Part shown: positions 14,036-15,309 of the stretch, piece by piece
Position numbering within the stretch: position 1 is the stretch's first letter
Layout: every line of letters starts with the position of its first letter
Source: Anaerolineaceae bacterium
Lineage (GTDB): Bacteria; Chloroflexota; Anaerolineae; Anaerolineales; Anaerolineaceae
Length of the DNA stretch: 15,309 nucleotides
NCBI GenBank assembly: GCA_003446605.1
Contig: DMDF01000116.1
Span: 1 to 15,309, forward strand
Direction: 5' to 3'
The notes under the pieces: generated by a model
Database searches by the model: none
The model's input: only the letters and a program-made list of their open reading frames with translations
What the model was told of the DNA's origin: nothing
Position numbers and translations under genes: made by a program

Positions 14036-14071
14036 GGTGACCGTTTGTTTACGATCCAAACGGTCACCTTT
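14036..14071 (+). terminator. Hairpin terminator after the agmatine operon
   Basis: A perfect 12-base inverted repeat (GGTGACCGTTTG at 14036-14047, 9-base loop, CAAACGGTCACC at 14057-14068) begins 18 bases after the aguA stop. Only three T's follow, so it may be a modest terminator or mainly an mRNA 3'-end stabiliser. Its presence marks the end of the operon and confirms that no fourth gene is joined. Confidence 0.75.
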
Positions 14072-14442
14072 GAGCTACCCCGATTGATGGCTCTATTTTA
14101 GTGATGTCTCGTAAATCAATTTTGAGAGGACATTTGATAAGGTGGTAGCGATACTTTGAATAACCTGTTGTTTTAAAGCAGGTGGGGGAAGTGAATACTT
14201 TTACCAATTTTTGAAAGGTGAAAACGATATATTGTATATAAACCACGTCACTTTGTTCGGTGATGTCCTATAGGTTTTATTTATCGAGGTGAGTTAATAC
14301 TTTTCCGATGAGCTCATCACTGATAATCTTATATTTTTTTTATGTTGGCTCCTTTTCCCCTATCGTTCTCTACAATGAGGGCAGTTTGACTTATTTTATG
14401 ATGAATTGTTTACTTTGGATTATTACAAAGATGTAGTATTAC
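14072..14442. other. Long non-coding stretch with no recognised gene
   Basis: About 370 AT-rich bases show no convincing ORF with a ribosome-binding site on either strand. A 60-codon minus-strand frame (14246-14064) covers the terminator hairpin and resembles nothing I know. A 12-bp perfect palindrome, GATGAGCTCATC, lies at 14307-14318, and an eight-T run follows near 14334-14341. The region may hold upstream control sites of the GntR-type gene, a small RNA or the remains of a decayed gene. None of these can be shown. Confidence 0.4.
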
Positions 14443-14471
14443 TTGACAGATCAATAAATATTTACTACAAT
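14443..14471 (+). promoter_or_regulatory. Sigma-70-type promoter of the GntR-type gene
   Basis: A perfect TTGACA (14443-14448) and TACAAT (14466-14471) are spaced by 17 bases, predicting a start near 14478 and a short leader of about 27 bases. An inverted pair TACAA/TTGTA (14466-14470 and 14477-14481) covers the -10 and start point. This is a plausible operator for self-repression by the GntR-type protein. Confidence 0.8.
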
Positions 14472-14504
14472 CAATGTTGTAATGACAAGATAACAGGTTG
14501 CAAT

Positions 14505-15309
14505 ATGGAAACAGAAAATTTAGATAAATCTTACCCAGAACTCCGTTATGACTCGATCAATCGCTCGAGTGCTCTTCCTTACTATGTTCAATTGAAGGAA
14601 TTAATTCGCGACAAAATTGAACATGGAGAATGGAAACCTGGTGATCAACTTCCGAGCGAACCTGATCTATGTGAAATGTTTGGAATTAGCCGGACGGTAA
14701 TTCGTCAAGCCCTGAAGGAGTTGACATACGAGGGTTTGATTTATCGGGAAAAAGGGAAGGGAACCTTTATAGCAGAACCTAAAATCGTTGAGCGCCTCGT
14801 TTCGGATCTCACCGGTTTTTTCCAGGATATGACCGATAGAGGTTATAAACCTTATAGCCGTGTGCTAAGACAAGAATTAACTACTGCCAGTCAAAAAATT
14901 GCAAAATTACTGGATCTGCCGCAAGGTTCCGAAGTTATTGAGTTATCTCGCTTGCGTTTTGTCGAAGATGAACCGATAACCTTGGTGACCACTTTTCTCC
15001 CATATAAACTCTGCCCGAATGTATTGACTGCTGACTTAAGCCACCAGTCTCTGTATAGTTTTTTGGAAAAGGAGTGTGGATTTATTATTGCTCGAGGACG
15101 TCGCATCATTGAAGCTGTTCCGGCAAATGCCTATGAAGCTGAATTGTTAAACGTAGAAACGGGCGTTCCCCTCATTTTATTGGATAGTGTCAGTTATCTG
15201 GCAGATGGAACCCCTATTGAATATTATCATGCACTTCATCGTGGTGATCGGGCACGTTTTAGTGTGGAATTGATGCGGTATCAGCCACCGATGGGCACAG
15301 GAATTGAAC
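14505..15309 (+). CDS. GntR/HutC-family transcriptional regulator, 3' end cut by window
   Basis: The open frame starts at ATG 14505 and continues past the right edge, giving 268 codons. Residues about 24-90 form a GntR winged helix: LPYYVQLKELIRDKIEHG, then WKPGDQLPSEPDLCEMFG, ISRTVIRQALKELTYEGLI and the wing YREKGKGTFI. The rest matches a UTRA ligand-binding domain of the HutC subfamily: RLVSDLTGFFQDMTDRG near 97-113, VIELSRLRFVEDEPI near 147, and a late IEYYHALHRGDRARFSVEL run typical of the domain's end. The stop is therefore probably only a few codons away. The ribosome-binding site is weak (AGG 8 bases upstream). HutC-type proteins often sense amino sugars, sugars or amino acids. The genes it controls probably lie beyond the right edge, as the agmatine operon has its own regulator. 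Confidence 0.9.
   Translation, partial: METENLDKSYPELRYDSINRSSALPYYVQLKELIRDKIEHGEWKPGDQLPSEPDLCEMFGISRTVIRQALKELTYEGLIYREKGKGTFIAEPKIVERLVSDLTGFFQDMTDRGYKPYSRVLRQELTTASQKIAKLLDLPQGSEVIELSRLRFVEDEPITLVTTFLPYKLCPNVLTADLSHQSLYSFLEKECGFIIARGRRIIEAVPANAYEAELLNVETGVPLILLDSVSYLADGTPIEYYHALHRGDRARFSVELMRYQPPMGTGIE

Noticed and set aside
14064..14246. 60-codon minus-strand ORF
   Set aside because: It runs through the operon hairpin, has no convincing ribosome-binding site and resembles no family I know.
1..15309. Mobile elements, CRISPR arrays, tRNA or defence systems
   Set aside because: No transposase, integrase, spaced direct-repeat array, cloverleaf or known defence gene could be seen.

Overview
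The window is about 15.3 kb of moderate-GC bacterial DNA (roughly 45-48 % by eye). It carries compact catabolic operons typical of an anaerobic, fermentative, sugar- and amine-using bacterium. No rRNA, tRNA, insertion sequence, CRISPR array or phage gene was seen. The gene mix (a PTS amino-sugar operon, a LacD-type aldolase, a GatZ-type protein, an agmatine deiminase set, MsrA/MsrB) fits an Anaerolineae-like Chloroflexota or a Firmicute. This taxonomic guess is an inference with low confidence.

Region 1 (1-5524, minus strand) is one operon. Read 5' to 3' it holds a DeoR-type repressor, an AgaS-like SIS deaminase/isomerase, PTS EIIA, EIIB and EIIC of the ascorbate (Ula/Sga) superfamily, NagA, and a second SIS protein cut by the left edge. 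Together they suggest uptake and phosphorylation of an N-acetyl-amino sugar, deacetylation, then deamination/isomerisation. With the tagatose-type genes opposite, the galacto series (GalNAc/GalN to tagatose-6-P) is the best reading. A GC-rich hairpin with a T-run sits between EIIC and nagA.

Region 2 (5525-8005). A 175-bp divergent spacer with helically phased A-tracts separates the repressor from two plus-strand genes: a LacD-type class I tagatose-1,6-bisphosphate aldolase and a GatZ/KbaZ/AgaZ homologue. GatZ normally partners a class II aldolase (GatY/KbaY). No such gene and no tagatose-6-P kinase is present, so the pairing is unusual. GatZ may act on its own, possibly as a sugar-phosphate 4-epimerase.

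Region 3 (8002-9578, minus strand) is a small operon of msrB, msrA and a Qnr-like pentapeptide-repeat protein. Its last gene converges on gatZ with overlapping stop codons.

Region 4 (9810-14071, plus strand) is an agmatine-use unit. It consists of an Lrp/AsnC-type regulator with two palindromes 21 bp apart at its promoter, a putrescine carbamoyltransferase-like gene, an APC-family antiporter (AguD-like) and agmatine deiminase, ending in a hairpin. The carbamate kinase that normally completes this ATP-yielding pathway is absent from the window.

Region 5 (14072-15309) is a stretch of about 370 bp with no recognisable gene, followed by a good sigma-70-type promoter and a GntR/HutC-family regulator that runs off the right edge.
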